64,000 nt of DNA, taken from Oscillospiraceae bacterium (GTDB lineage: Bacteria > Bacillota > Clostridia > Oscillospirales > Acutalibacteraceae). The stretch covers positions 302,501 through 366,500 of the forward strand of contig JAKVOA010000002.1 of assembly GCA_022483045.1 (NCBI GenBank), written 5' to 3'. This document shows positions 55,766-64,000 of this stretch, one piece after another. The notes beneath the pieces are model-generated. The model was not told the origin of the DNA. It saw only the letters and a list, made by a program, of their open reading frames with translations, and searched no databases. How positions within the stretch are numbered: the first letter of the stretch is position 1; the number at the start of each line of letters is the position of its first letter. The position numbers were made by a program, and so were the translations under genes.

Positions 55766-57745
55766 ATGTCAGAGAGAGGAAGAATCTACTGGATTGATTG
55801 GATAAAAGTATTTGCGTGTGTATTAGTCGTTTTAGGGCATTTTTACATGTCAATGAAGGCGTGCGGCTATTGTAAAGAAACAGAATTTTTTTACTGCTGG
55901 CCCATTCAGACCATTTATACCTTTCATGTTCCGCTCTTCTTTGTCTGCAGCGGCTTTTTGTACCAAAACAGCAACAAAAGGTTTGAAAAAAGAGAGCACT
56001 TGTCCGTTATCGAAACGAAGCTTCTGAATTTTGGGGTGCCGTACTTTGCCTTTTCTGCCATAACGCTGCTGCTGAAAAACAGGTTTTCCTCTGATGTAAA
56101 CAACCCAGCCACGCCTTTTTTTAAAACACTATTTTTAGAGCCCACCGCCCCTTATTGGTTTTTATATGCGCTGTTTTTTGTGTTTTTGATTATTCCAAGA
56201 TTTCGAAGCGAGAATAAACTGCAAATCGCCTGTGCGGTTTCATTTCTGCTGAAAATTTTATATATTCTTCATTCGCAATGGTCGGCAGTGTGCCCTTATG
56301 CCGTTCACACGCTGCTTCTCAACACACCCTGGTTTTTATATGGAATGAGTCTGACTGTATTCTTGAGGCGGAGAAGAAAAGCAAATCGATGGGTACCGTG
56401 GGCTGCCCTGCTGCTCGGCATTGCGGGTTCGAGCATTGTTTATCGGCGGCCAAACCAGTCTGAAATGATGAAGATGCTGTTCGGGTGTATTTTTGTATTT
56501 TCAATTACAGAACTTGCGTGGCAGCATGAAAAAAGATTTGAAACACAGGCGGCGGTACTCGACAAGCTGAGTCAAATTTTTATGCCGGTCTTTTTAATGC
56601 ACACGATTGCCGCAGCAACGGCCAGGACTTTCCTCTTTAGGTGCGGAATCGCTTCCTTATGGGTACACGTATTTGTGGGAATACCTGCAAGCTTCCTGCT
56701 TCCGCTCTTAATTTATCAGACTGCCAAAAAGCATTGGTTGCTTCTGTTTTGGATAGAGCCTAAAAAGGCGTTCATGATGAGAAAAAAAGGCCGAAAACGA
56801 AAAAAGCGATACATAAAGGAAGAAGGGGAAAAAATATTGAATCGTCAAAAGTGCGTGCAAAAAAGTCTGCAGTCACACACCTTAGCGGCTGATTCCTTTG
56901 GGTATCTCTTGACGGCGGCGGGTTTTGCGGATCAGTATTTAGCGGGTCAGGTGACCATGTATCGGGCGTACACCTGGCTTAAAAAGAAATTCGGCAGAGA
57001 GGTGGGCACTTTTGCAAAAGCCGAGCAGCAGCCGGCCCAAAAGGATTATGTTTGGTTTTGCTGGCTGCAGGGCATGGAGAATGCCCCGGAAATTGTGCAG
57101 AGCTGCTATGAATCCGTAAATTATTGGCTTAAAGGGAAAGAAATGATTGTCATAACCAGACACAATCTATCGGAGTATGTCCTGTTTCCCCAATACATCC
57201 TTGACAAATGGGAACAAGGAATCATTACCGATACACATTTATCCGATTTGCTGCGATTAGAGCTATTGATTCGGTACGGCGGCTTATGGCTGGACGCGAC
57301 GACGTATTTGACCGGGCCGCTGCCCCGGTATGCACAGGAGAGCGATTTCTTCGTGTTTCGTAACGGCTGGATGGATATGGAAACACTTTGGATTGGAAGC
57401 TGGCTTATGCTGAGCAAACGGACAAATAACATTTTGCTGCTGGAAACAAGGAATCTTTTGTACAAGTATTGGCAGAAATATGATTATTTGAAAAACTATT
57501 TTCTGCTGCATTTGTTTTTCAGAATGGCGGCAGAGGCCCATTGTGCGGAGTGGGAGAGCGTTTTGCCAGTTAATCACGTCCATTCGCACTTGCTGATGCA
57601 GGAATTGCCACACCCCTATCACCAAAAACGCTGCGAACAAATTAAACAGCTTACGTCGATTCATAAATTGACTTATAAATTTACGCAAAAGATTGAGGAA
57701 GACAGTACAGCCAGCCGGCTGCATCAGCTTTACAAAGAAAAATAG
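55766..57745 (+). CDS. Acyltransferase-3 membrane protein fused to a GT32-type capsular glycosyltransferase
   Basis: A 659-residue ORF. Residues 1 to about 345 form an acyltransferase_3 (OafA-like) membrane protein of about ten helices, starting RIYWIDWIKVFACVLVVLGHF with the catalytic-type His. After a very basic linker (about 338-355), residues from 358 form a Caps_synth/GT32 enzyme: VWFCWLQGMENAPEIVQSC, THLSDLLRLELLIRYGGLWL and DATTYL. A GAAGGGG site and in-frame TTG at 56837 precede the second part, so it may be translated on its own too. The first part likely acetylates, the second adds a sugar. Confidence 0.85.
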   Translation: MSERGRIYWIDWIKVFACVLVVLGHFYMSMKACGYCKETEFFYCWPIQTIYTFHVPLFFVCSGFLYQNSNKRFEKREHLSVIETKLLNFGVPYFAFSAITLLLKNRFSSDVNNPATPFFKTLFLEPTAPYWFLYALFFVFLIIPRFRSENKLQIACAVSFLLKILYILHSQWSAVCPYAVHTLLLNTPWFLYGMSLTVFLRRRRKANRWVPWAALLLGIAGSSIVYRRPNQSEMMKMLFGCIFVFSITELAWQHEKRFETQAAVLDKLSQIFMPVFLMHTIAAATARTFLFRCGIASLWVHVFVGIPASFLLPLLIYQTAKKHWLLLFWIEPKKAFMMRKKGRKRKKRYIKEEGEKILNRQKCVQKSLQSHTLAADSFGYLLTAAGFADQYLAGQVTMYRAYTWLKKKFGREVGTFAKAEQQPAQKDYVWFCWLQGMENAPEIVQSCYESVNYWLKGKEMIVITRHNLSEYVLFPQYILDKWEQGIITDTHLSDLLRLELLIRYGGLWLDATTYLTGPLPRYAQESDFFVFRNGWMDMETLWIGSWLMLSKRTNNILLLETRNLLYKYWQKYDYLKNYFLLHLFFRMAAEAHCAEWESVLPVNHVHSHLLMQELPHPYHQKRCEQIKQLTSIHKLTYKFTQKIEEDSTASRLHQLYKEK

Positions 57746-57816
57746 CGGAGTAAACAGCGTATGAATGGTTTTGACTCAGGCAGAAGACTTCCCCTTGTTG
57801 CCGGAGGTGCGTGTGA

Positions 57817-59052
57817 ATGACGACAATAAAGATTGGGCGAAAAGCTTATACCTGCAGGACCATTCTGGTCATGCTTGCCCTTGTGCTGCTGATTTTTTTT
57901 GAATTGCGGGGCGGAAGAAGCTCCTTTGATGAAATCCTTGGGCTTTTGGCTATGGGATATGTGGGGACGCTGTGCATTCTGCACAGGCTGACAAAAGATG
58001 ATTTGATCTCTGTTTTGTGTATGGCGGCAGCCATTCTGATAGGGCTTCTGTCAAATCTTGTAAGCGGCCTCAGTCATTCGGTATTCTCAATCTGCATTGA
58101 TATCATAGCCGAGACAAAGTTTTTATGGTTTTATTTTGCACTGCGCTATTTTATAAATAAAAGAGTAAAGACAGAAATTGTAAATCTCATCAGGCCTTTT
58201 GTCGGTTTCTTTATTATTGGGGCGTTTGTTTGCGGGTGTGTCTCTCAGGTCGTCAGTATTGGCATGACAGATGGGGAAGGAAGCAGCCGCTACGGTCTAA
58301 AAAGTTTTCGCTTCTTTTTCCCGCTGTCGTTTCAGTTTTTAGCCGTTATGCTGGTTATTCTGGCGGTGCTGGTGTCTAGTGAGCAGATCAAACGAAAACG
58401 GTGGCTGTACCTGCTGGCCTGTGTAAGTTTATGCCTTACAACCAAAAGTTCCCCCATTCTGTTTTCGGCGATCTTTATCTTCTTGCTGTTTTATTTCAGG
58501 CGGAGAGAGAGGCTGAAAACCAGTACGGTCATGGTCCTTGCGGCGCTTGTTATTTGTTTAGGGACCTTTCAGATAAAAACATACTTGCTGAACGAAAACG
58601 CGCCCCGGTACTTATTCTTTTCTTATGGGGCAAAGACGGCAAATACCTACTTTCCCCTTGGTTCAGGATTTTCTACCTTTGGGTCAGACCAGGCCGCAAG
58701 GGTGTACTCGCCGTTGTATTATCAATATGGATTTCATCGGTTATTTGGAATGAATACAAAAGATGGTTCCTTTTTGAGTGATACCTTTTGGCCCATGGGC
58801 ATTGCGCAGTTTGGTTGGATTGGATTTGTGCTGTATACAGCGGTGTATGTACGCATTTTCCTTTCCTTCAGAAAAACAGCTCTTGGCAGGGACGAAAAAG
58901 CCTTTGTTTATGCCGCATATTTGCAGTACATGGTCCATGCAGTGGGTTCGGCAATTTTATCCAGTGCGGCGGGAATGATTGGCGTTGTCGGGATTGCGCT
59001 GGTCATGTATTCCAGGCAAAATCAAAAGGCGGTGCAGCCCGGCAGCATTTAG
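57817..59052 (+). CDS. Wzy-like polysaccharide polymerase
   Basis: A 411-residue integral membrane protein with about ten to eleven helices and a large loop (about 255-310) containing PLGSGFSTFGSDQA. This layout is that of O-antigen ligase/Wzy polymerases, which join repeat units outside the membrane. Sequence conservation in this family is low, so the call rests on topology and its place next to Wzx. GGAGGTG precedes the ATG. Confidence 0.8.
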   Translation: MTTIKIGRKAYTCRTILVMLALVLLIFFELRGGRSSFDEILGLLAMGYVGTLCILHRLTKDDLISVLCMAAAILIGLLSNLVSGLSHSVFSICIDIIAETKFLWFYFALRYFINKRVKTEIVNLIRPFVGFFIIGAFVCGCVSQVVSIGMTDGEGSSRYGLKSFRFFFPLSFQFLAVMLVILAVLVSSEQIKRKRWLYLLACVSLCLTTKSSPILFSAIFIFLLFYFRRRERLKTSTVMVLAALVICLGTFQIKTYLLNENAPRYLFFSYGAKTANTYFPLGSGFSTFGSDQAARVYSPLYYQYGFHRLFGMNTKDGSFLSDTFWPMGIAQFGWIGFVLYTAVYVRIFLSFRKTALGRDEKAFVYAAYLQYMVHAVGSAILSSAAGMIGVVGIALVMYSRQNQKAVQPGSI

Positions 59053-59104
59053 GAAAACCATACGCGGCCGCTCTAGCGGCACTTTGCAGACAGGGGGTGT
59101 ACAC

Positions 59105-60526
59105 GTGGAAAAGTACAGATACCTGCTGAAAAATGTCGGCCTTATGACGATCAGCAGCTTTGGCAGCAAAATTCTTTCTTTTTTGCTTGTGCCGTTGTAC
59201 ACCAGTGTGCTCACTACTGCAGAGTACGGCACCTATGATTTTTGCGTGGCAACGATGTTTTTGATAGAGCCCCTGCTGTGCTCGAATATCGCGGAAGCGG
59301 TCGTGCGCTTTTCACTGGATAAAGACAGTGACCAAAGTGCTGTTTTTACGGTTGGCCTGAAAATAGACTTTCGGGCATGCCTGCTTTTTTCACTGGTCGT
59401 TTTTTTGAATTGGAAGTTCGGCCTTATTAGGGCCTTTGCCCCCTATTCCGGCTTCCTTGTCCTTTACTTCACATCAATGCTGTTTTCCGACCTGATGACC
59501 CAGCTTGCGCGGGGAAGTGAGCGTATGCTTGACTGCGCAGTTGCCGGCATTCTCGCTTCCGCCACCGTGCTCGTTTTGAATCTTCTTTTGCTGCTGGTCT
59601 TTCATGCGGGCCTCAGGGGATATTTTATCGCAAATGCGTGTGCAATGCTGCTGTCGGCGGCATATCTGGCTGTGCGGCTGAGGGTGTGGAAAAATATTCA
59701 TTTCAAGGTTTCCGTAAAGTCTTTGCAGCAAAAAATGCTGCAGTACAGCCGACCTCTGGTCTTAAACAGCATTGGGTCGTGGATCAATAATGTTTCGGAC
59801 AGATATGTGGTGACCTGGCTGTGCGGAGTTGCCGCAAATGGGGTTTATTCGGTCGCTTACAAAATCCCGGCTTTTTTAAATGTGTTTCAGACCATCTTCA
59901 ATCAGGCGTGGATTTTATCTGCTGTCAATGAATTTGACAGCGGTCATACTGAATTTTATACAAGGATATACAATCTTTATAACGCTGGCATTGTTTTGCT
60001 GTGCTCTCTCTTGCTCTTGCTTGATAAAGGCATTGCGAAAGTGCTGTTTGCAAACGCCTTTTATGCGGCATGGAAGTATGCGCCTTTTTTGCTGATTTCC
60101 GTAGTATTTAGTTCTTTGTCCGGGCTGATTGGCGGGGTCTTCATTGCGGCAAAAAAGCCGAAGATCCTTGCAAAGACAACGGCGGTGGGCACAGCGGTCA
60201 ATACGGTTTTAAATATCGTGCTTGTGTGGCGGTGGGGGCCGGCAGGGGCCGCGGCTGCTACCTTTGTTTCGTATGTACTGATTTGGGCGGCCTGCTTCTA
60301 TTGTGTCAATAAGCTTGTCAAAATCGAAATTGATTTTTTGCGCGATATGCTTTCATACGGTATTCTGGTGGCGCAGGCTGTTTTGCTGCTTGCGGGGATG
60401 CCCACGGCCTTTTTGTATCTTTGTGAAGCGGCGTGTTTCGCGGGAGTTATGCTGCTGTACAGTAAAGATACAGCCGTCTATTTTCGTTTGATTTTAGGAA
60501 AAATCAAAGGGGATAAACAAAGTTGA
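59105..60526 (+). CDS. Wzx-type polysaccharide flippase
   Basis: A 473-residue membrane protein with 12 or more helices; the N-terminus (LKNVGLMTISSFGSKILSFLLVPLYTSVLT) is typical of the oligosaccharide flippase (MATE-like MOP) family. It moves lipid-linked repeat units across the membrane for Wzy. The start is GTG at 59105 behind AGGGGGTG; longer in-frame starts run into the wzy gene. Confidence 0.9.
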   Translation: MEKYRYLLKNVGLMTISSFGSKILSFLLVPLYTSVLTTAEYGTYDFCVATMFLIEPLLCSNIAEAVVRFSLDKDSDQSAVFTVGLKIDFRACLLFSLVVFLNWKFGLIRAFAPYSGFLVLYFTSMLFSDLMTQLARGSERMLDCAVAGILASATVLVLNLLLLLVFHAGLRGYFIANACAMLLSAAYLAVRLRVWKNIHFKVSVKSLQQKMLQYSRPLVLNSIGSWINNVSDRYVVTWLCGVAANGVYSVAYKIPAFLNVFQTIFNQAWILSAVNEFDSGHTEFYTRIYNLYNAGIVLLCSLLLLLDKGIAKVLFANAFYAAWKYAPFLLISVVFSSLSGLIGGVFIAAKKPKILAKTTAVGTAVNTVLNIVLVWRWGPAGAAAATFVSYVLIWAACFYCVNKLVKIEIDFLRDMLSYGILVAQAVLLLAGMPTAFLYLCEAACFAGVMLLYSKDTAVYFRLILGKIKGDKQS

Positions 60527-61551
60527 TTAGCATTATCATGCCTGCCTACAATGAAGAAAAATTCATCAGGAATGCAGTCACATCTATTTTAAAGCAGACC
60601 TGCCGGGATTTTGAGCTGCTCGTTGTTGATGACGGGTCCACTGACGCGACCGGCAAAATTCTGCAGGAGCTGTGCCGGCAAGACCGCCGGATAAAGGGGT
60701 ACACGCAAAAAAACGCCGGCGTATCGGCCGCACGGAACCGGGCACTCACGAACGCAAAAGGTGACTTTGTGACAATGGCCGATGCAGACGATGCCCTGCC
60801 CCCTGACGCACTGGAAACGCTGCTTTCTTTCATGGGCAAGGGTGTTGACTTGGTTATCGGCTCCCATGAAGGAGTCAAGGGAAGAGCGGTGCCCGCTTTC
60901 AAAAAGCCCGCCAGATACGAAGCCCACGAAATTGTGCAGCATTTTGATGCAGTTGACCCGTGCCTGTATTTTCCGTGGGCAAAACTGTACCGGCGAAGCG
61001 TGATTGTACAGAATCATCTGCAGTTTGACCCAGGTATTTCCTTTGGGGAGGATCATATTTTCAACTTGCACTATGTCGGGGTGATGAGCGGTGCGGCCGT
61101 GGTTACAGACCAAATTGTCTATCGGTATTTTTATCTGCGCGGCGGGCTGTGCTCTAAATACTATGACAATATGAATCAACTGCAAAAGGCAGTGCTCCTG
61201 TGCGTCAGAAATTACCTGGACACCCGGAAGAGCGGCGCCGAAAAATGCAGAGAACACGAAACAGGCACTTATTTGACCGGCTGCTTCAATTACTACCTCG
61301 CATGGCTGCCGCTAAAAAAGGCAGAGCAGAAAATTCGGGAAACCCTTCTGCTCTTTTCCAATCTTTTAAGTGAGAATCTTTACAGCTCCTTCTTTACTAT
61401 GCACCAAAGGGAAATGCTTCAAAAAGGACAGTACCATTCTTTTGCAGTCGCTTATAGGAGAGGACATTTCCGAGATACCCTTATCAGAAAATACAGAAGA
61501 AAGTGCCGAATGCTGTTAGAAAATGCCATTCGGCGGGATTTTGGGAAATAG
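60523..61551 (+). CDS. GT2 glycosyltransferase
   Basis: A 342-residue GT-A enzyme: ISIIMPAYNEEKFIRNAVTS, LLVVDDGSTDATGKIL and the metal site MADADDALPPDALE (DAD). SFGEDHIFNL supplies the usual ED catalytic segment. The start codon is TTG at 60523, overlapping the wzx TGA (TTGA), with AAAGGGG upstream. It is the last gene of the locus. Confidence 0.9.
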   Translation: MISIIMPAYNEEKFIRNAVTSILKQTCRDFELLVVDDGSTDATGKILQELCRQDRRIKGYTQKNAGVSAARNRALTNAKGDFVTMADADDALPPDALETLLSFMGKGVDLVIGSHEGVKGRAVPAFKKPARYEAHEIVQHFDAVDPCLYFPWAKLYRRSVIVQNHLQFDPGISFGEDHIFNLHYVGVMSGAAVVTDQIVYRYFYLRGGLCSKYYDNMNQLQKAVLLCVRNYLDTRKSGAEKCREHETGTYLTGCFNYYLAWLPLKKAEQKIRETLLLFSNLLSENLYSSFFTMHQREMLQKGQYHSFAVAYRRGHFRDTLIRKYRRKCRMLLENAIRRDFGK

Positions 61552-61574
61552 TGCGCTGCTTTCTGCGTGCCATG

Positions 61575-61632
61575 AAAAAAGGCAGAGGGCCAATGCGGAA
61601 AGCTAAAAAATATTAAAGCGCTCTGCTTTTTC
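61575..61632. terminator. Terminator at the end of the polysaccharide locus
   Basis: GCAGAG-x-GC and GC-x-CTCTGC pair around a long AT-rich loop, with T5 after it on the plus strand and T6 on the minus strand. It may act in both directions. Confidence 0.5.
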
Positions 61633-61701
61633 TGCATGGCTTTGGGCTTTTAAGGGATCTGTTTGGCGGGAAAAGGTTTGCCGGTATCCTGCCTTTTGCA
61701 G

Positions 61702-61736
61702 CAAAAGAGCGGCCTGTACTGCTGTGTACAAGCCGC
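61702..61736 (-). terminator. Terminator after perR
   Basis: GCGGC-x-TGTAC and GTACA-x-GCCGC (61709-61736) form a strong imperfect stem followed by TCTTTTGC on the minus strand, 20 bp after the perR stop. Confidence 0.75.
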
Positions 61737-61756
61737 TTTGAACTAGAAAGGATTCG

Positions 61757-62158
61757 TTATTTTTCGTCTTTTTCTGCTTTAGCACAGGACGGGCAAAGTC
61801 CGACAAGCAGCAGGCGGTGCCATTCGGTCTGAAATCCCGGCATGGCGTCTGGGGTTTGGTTCAGCGCTTCATTGTAGGCAAGCGGTGTGTCAAATACCCG
61901 GCTGCACCTGCGACAGAGAAAATGGTAGTGGCTTTCCAGATTGCAGTCAAAATGATCCGGGCCGCTGGGCATGGGCAGTTTTCGTATTTCGCCCAATTCC
62001 GCGAGCAGGTTGAGATTCCGGTAAACGGTGCCTCGGCTGATTTTCGGGTCTTTTGCCCGTGCCAATTCGTAGATTTCGTCGGCGGTAGGGTGACTGTAAT
62101 TGTTTTTCAGCAGGCTCAGTACCAAGCTGCGCTGCGGGCTTTTTCGTGTCTGTGCCAC
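61757..62158 (-). CDS. perR: Peroxide-sensing Fur-family repressor PerR
   Basis: A 133-residue Fur-family regulator. The winged helix (HPTADEIYELARAKDPKISRGTVYRNLNLLAE) is followed by the metal-sensing segment DHFDCNLESHYHFLCRRCSRVFD, with the Asp of the PerR type at the regulatory site and the HYH histidines. Two CxxC pairs (CRRC and CPSC) bind structural zinc. The start is GTG at 62158 after AGGAGG. It follows katA by 15 bp in the same operon, strong context for PerR rather than Fur or Zur. Confidence 0.88.
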   Translation of the reverse strand: MAQTRKSPQRSLVLSLLKNNYSHPTADEIYELARAKDPKISRGTVYRNLNLLAELGEIRKLPMPSGPDHFDCNLESHYHFLCRRCSRVFDTPLAYNEALNQTPDAMPGFQTEWHRLLLVGLCPSCAKAEKDEK

Positions 62159-62173
62159 ATGGATTCCTCCTGG

Positions 62174-63703
62174 TTAGTTTTTCGGCGTTGTTGCCCTGTT
62201 GAGTTCGTCATTGCTGAGCTTGGAAAGCGCAACGACCTTTTCCAGGTCAAGCCCCATCGCCTTAGCTGCCCGCTCGCCGTATTCTTTGTCGGCAAGATAG
62301 CAGTGCGCCGCGTGGCGGTACTTGATGTTTTCTGTGACCGGGGCTATGTCGACCGCGGTATTGTGAATCAGCAGTTCTTTTTTGTCTTCAGTCATCACGC
62401 GCCACAAATCGCCGCCCGCGCGGAAATCATCGTTGGTGGGGTCGTCTTTCGGGTCATATCGCCACATTGCACCCTCAAGGTCAAGCGGCGGCTCCATGAC
62501 TTCCGGCTGTGCGGTCCAGACGCCGGCGCTGTTTGGGGTATAGGCAGGTGCACGGCCGTAGTTGCCGTCGGTGCGCATGGCGCCGTCGCGGTGGTAGTCA
62601 GCCACACCGCCCTTTACGCCTTTTGCCTGGTTAACAGGAATCAGGCTGCTGTTGACACCGAGGCGGTAGCGCTGTGCGTCGCCGTAGACGAAAAGCCGCC
62701 CCTGCAGGAATTTGTCCGGAGAGAAGCCGATGCCGGGTACAACATGCGCCGGCGTAAAGGCAGCCTGCTCTACTTCTGCAAAGTAATTTTCCGGCCAGCG
62801 GTTCAGTTCCAGTTCACCCACCTCAATGAGCGGATATTCGGCGTGCCGCCAGATTTTGGTGATATCAAATGGATTTTCGTAGTGCTTTTTTGCCTGCTCT
62901 TCTGTCATAATCTGCACGTACATGGTCCATTTAGGGAAATCCCCGCGCTGAATGGCGTCAAACAAGTCGCGGCCTGCGCTTTCGCGGTCTGCGGCGTTTT
63001 TCTGTGCCGCTTCTTCATTGGTCAGGTTTTTAATGCCCTGCTGTGTCTTAAAGTGAAATTTGCACCAGACCCGCTCGTTTTTCGTGTTGTAGAAAGAGAA
63101 GGTGTGCTCACCAAACAGGTGCATATGGCGGAAGCCATCCGGAATGCCGCGGTCCGACATGACAACCGTGACTTGGTGAAAACATTCGGGCAGCAGCGTC
63201 CAAAAATCCCAGTTATTCTGCGCGCTGCGCATACCGGTGTATGGGTCACGTTTGACCGCACGGTTTAAATCGGGAAAATTGTGGACATCGCGGATAAAGA
63301 AAGTGGGCGTATTGTTGCCAACCAAGTCCCAGTTGCCGTCCGGTGTGTAAAACTTCATTGCCACGCCGCGGATATCGCGCTCTGCGTCTGCGGCGCCGCG
63401 CTCGCCGGCCACTGTGGAAAAGCGGACAAAGCAGTCAGTCACCGCGCTAGGCTGCAGCACTTTGGCCCGGGTGTACTGAGAAATGTCGTGCGTAATCGTC
63501 AGTTTGCCGTATGCGCCCCAGCCTTTGGCGTGCATGCGGCGCTCCGGAATGACCTCGCGGTCAAAGTGCGCCAGTTTTTCCATCAGCCATACGTCCTGCA
63601 TCATGACCGGGCCGCGCGGCCCGGCAGTAATGGAATTTTCGTTGTCAGCCACCGGTGCGCCAACCTCATTTGTAAGTTTCTTGTACTTGTCGAATTCTGC
63701 CAT
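62174..63703 (-). CDS. katA: Catalase (haem, small subunit)
   Basis: A 509-residue monofunctional catalase converting H2O2 to water and oxygen. The catalytic His is in [15 protein letters not shown], the distal Asn in [15 protein letters not shown] and the proximal haem Tyr in [27 protein letters not shown] is also diagnostic. Length fits small-subunit enzymes. AAAGGGAGG precedes the ATG at 63703. Cotranscription with perR suggests peroxide-inducible expression. Possession of a haem catalase in an apparently anaerobic lineage is notable. Confidence 0.96.
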   Translation of the reverse strand: MAEFDKYKKLTNEVGAPVADNENSITAGPRGPVMMQDVWLMEKLAHFDREVIPERRMHAKGWGAYGKLTITHDISQYTRAKVLQPSAVTDCFVRFSTVAGERGAADAERDIRGVAMKFYTPDGNWDLVGNNTPTFFIRDVHNFPDLNRAVKRDPYTGMRSAQNNWDFWTLLPECFHQVTVVMSDRGIPDGFRHMHLFGEHTFSFYNTKNERVWCKFHFKTQQGIKNLTNEEAAQKNAADRESAGRDLFDAIQRGDFPKWTMYVQIMTEEQAKKHYENPFDITKIWRHAEYPLIEVGELELNRWPENYFAEVEQAAFTPAHVVPGIGFSPDKFLQGRLFVYGDAQRYRLGVNSSLIPVNQAKGVKGGVADYHRDGAMRTDGNYGRAPAYTPNSAGVWTAQPEVMEPPLDLEGAMWRYDPKDDPTNDDFRAGGDLWRVMTEDKKELLIHNTAVDIAPVTENIKYRHAAHCYLADKEYGERAAKAMGLDLEKVVALSKLSNDELNRATTPKN

Positions 63704-64000
63704 AAAACAAACCTCCCTTTATGTGATATATAAAATTTACAAACCGAATCTTTAAAAATATCGGCGTGTACTGCAAAGGAACAATCTGCACAGGACTTTT
63801 ACGCCTGTCCGCGGCGGGGCAGCTTTCTTATACAAAAGGGTATACCGAATGCTTTTTTGGCTCTGCTGTTCTGGCACAGGCCGCGTATATTCTTTGCCGG
63901 GAAAAGCAGAGCTTTCGCCTTTCAGAGCATCTTTGCTTATAGGACTTTGCTTTCTGCGCTAAGCATACCATAATGGAATCTCACTGTCAATAGCAGGACT
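63704..64000 (-). promoter_or_regulatory. katA-perR upstream region and promoter
   Basis: On the minus strand TTGACA (63985-63990) and TATGCT (63962-63967) are 17 bp apart. This would give a leader of about 250 nt before katA. I see no clear 15-bp PerR box (TTATAATNATTATAA), although an ATTATG-containing stretch lies between the boxes. A nearer promoter may also exist in the AT-rich sequence at 63720-63755. The gene upstream is outside the window. Confidence 0.55.

Noticed and set aside
61817..63268. 483-codon plus-strand frame opposite perR and katA
   Set aside because: Antisense shadow; katA and perR are certain.

Overview
The window is a contiguous stretch of a low-to-mid GC Gram-positive chromosome. 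The 16S sequence, the spore cortex hydrolase, the nadABC-niaR arrangement and the gene order around dnaA point to class Clostridia. My reading of the 16S and of gene content (unverified by search) favours the Oscillospirales (Ruminococcaceae/Oscillospiraceae, Caproiciproducens-like). The replication origin lies near 23-25 kb. Nearly everything left of rpmH is on the minus strand and nearly everything from dnaA rightward is on the plus strand, as expected for leading-strand genes diverging from oriC.

Layout, left arm (minus strand unless noted): rrn operon (23S 5' part, tRNA-Ile, tRNA-Ala, 16S) with a strong promoter; divergent sleB (+); de novo NAD operon nadA-nadB-nadC-niaR; a small lipoprotein; a three-tRNA operon (Met-Glu-Val); IMP dehydrogenase; acyl-ACP thioesterase; serS; parA-parB with a perfect parS; noc; mnmG-rsmG (second perfect parS inside mnmG); mnmE; khpB; yidC; yidD; rnpA; rpmH. 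Right arm (+): dnaA, a 300-bp candidate origin spacer, dnaN, yaaA, recF, remB, two zinc-ribbon membrane proteins, gyrB, a YcxB-like protein, gyrA, an ADP-ribose pyrophosphatase. Then comes a glycerol-3-phosphate oxidation operon behind a leader terminator, followed by its antiterminator glpP.

From 38.7 kb the window becomes accessory. The most interesting part (38.9-46.6 kb) looks like an undescribed RiPP (ribosomally made, modified peptide) system. A plus-strand operon encodes a family-5 nucleotidyltransferase, an HPr-kinase-like ATPase, a soluble Ser/His S26 peptidase and an ABC exporter. A facing minus-strand set encodes PqqD, a radical SAM/SPASM maturase and a 46-residue precursor peptide. 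That peptide was found by reading the gap by eye: it has a YxxP leader motif, a CCC triplet, a CxCxC cluster and a C-terminal Ser. Kinase plus nucleotidyltransferase resembles the tailoring pair of paeninodin-type lasso clusters, but no lasso cyclase is present; thioether chemistry by the radical SAM enzyme is more likely.

From 43.4 to 61.6 kb lies a Wzx/Wzy-type exopolysaccharide locus: wzz-cpsD (-), then LCP transferase, priming glycosyltransferase, VanZ-like protein, several glycosyltransferases, an acetyltransferase, Wzy, Wzx and a GT2 enzyme (+). Two of its ORFs are unusual fusions with internal ribosome-binding sites: GT4-radical SAM and acyltransferase-GT32. The window ends with katA-perR (-), an oxidative stress operon.
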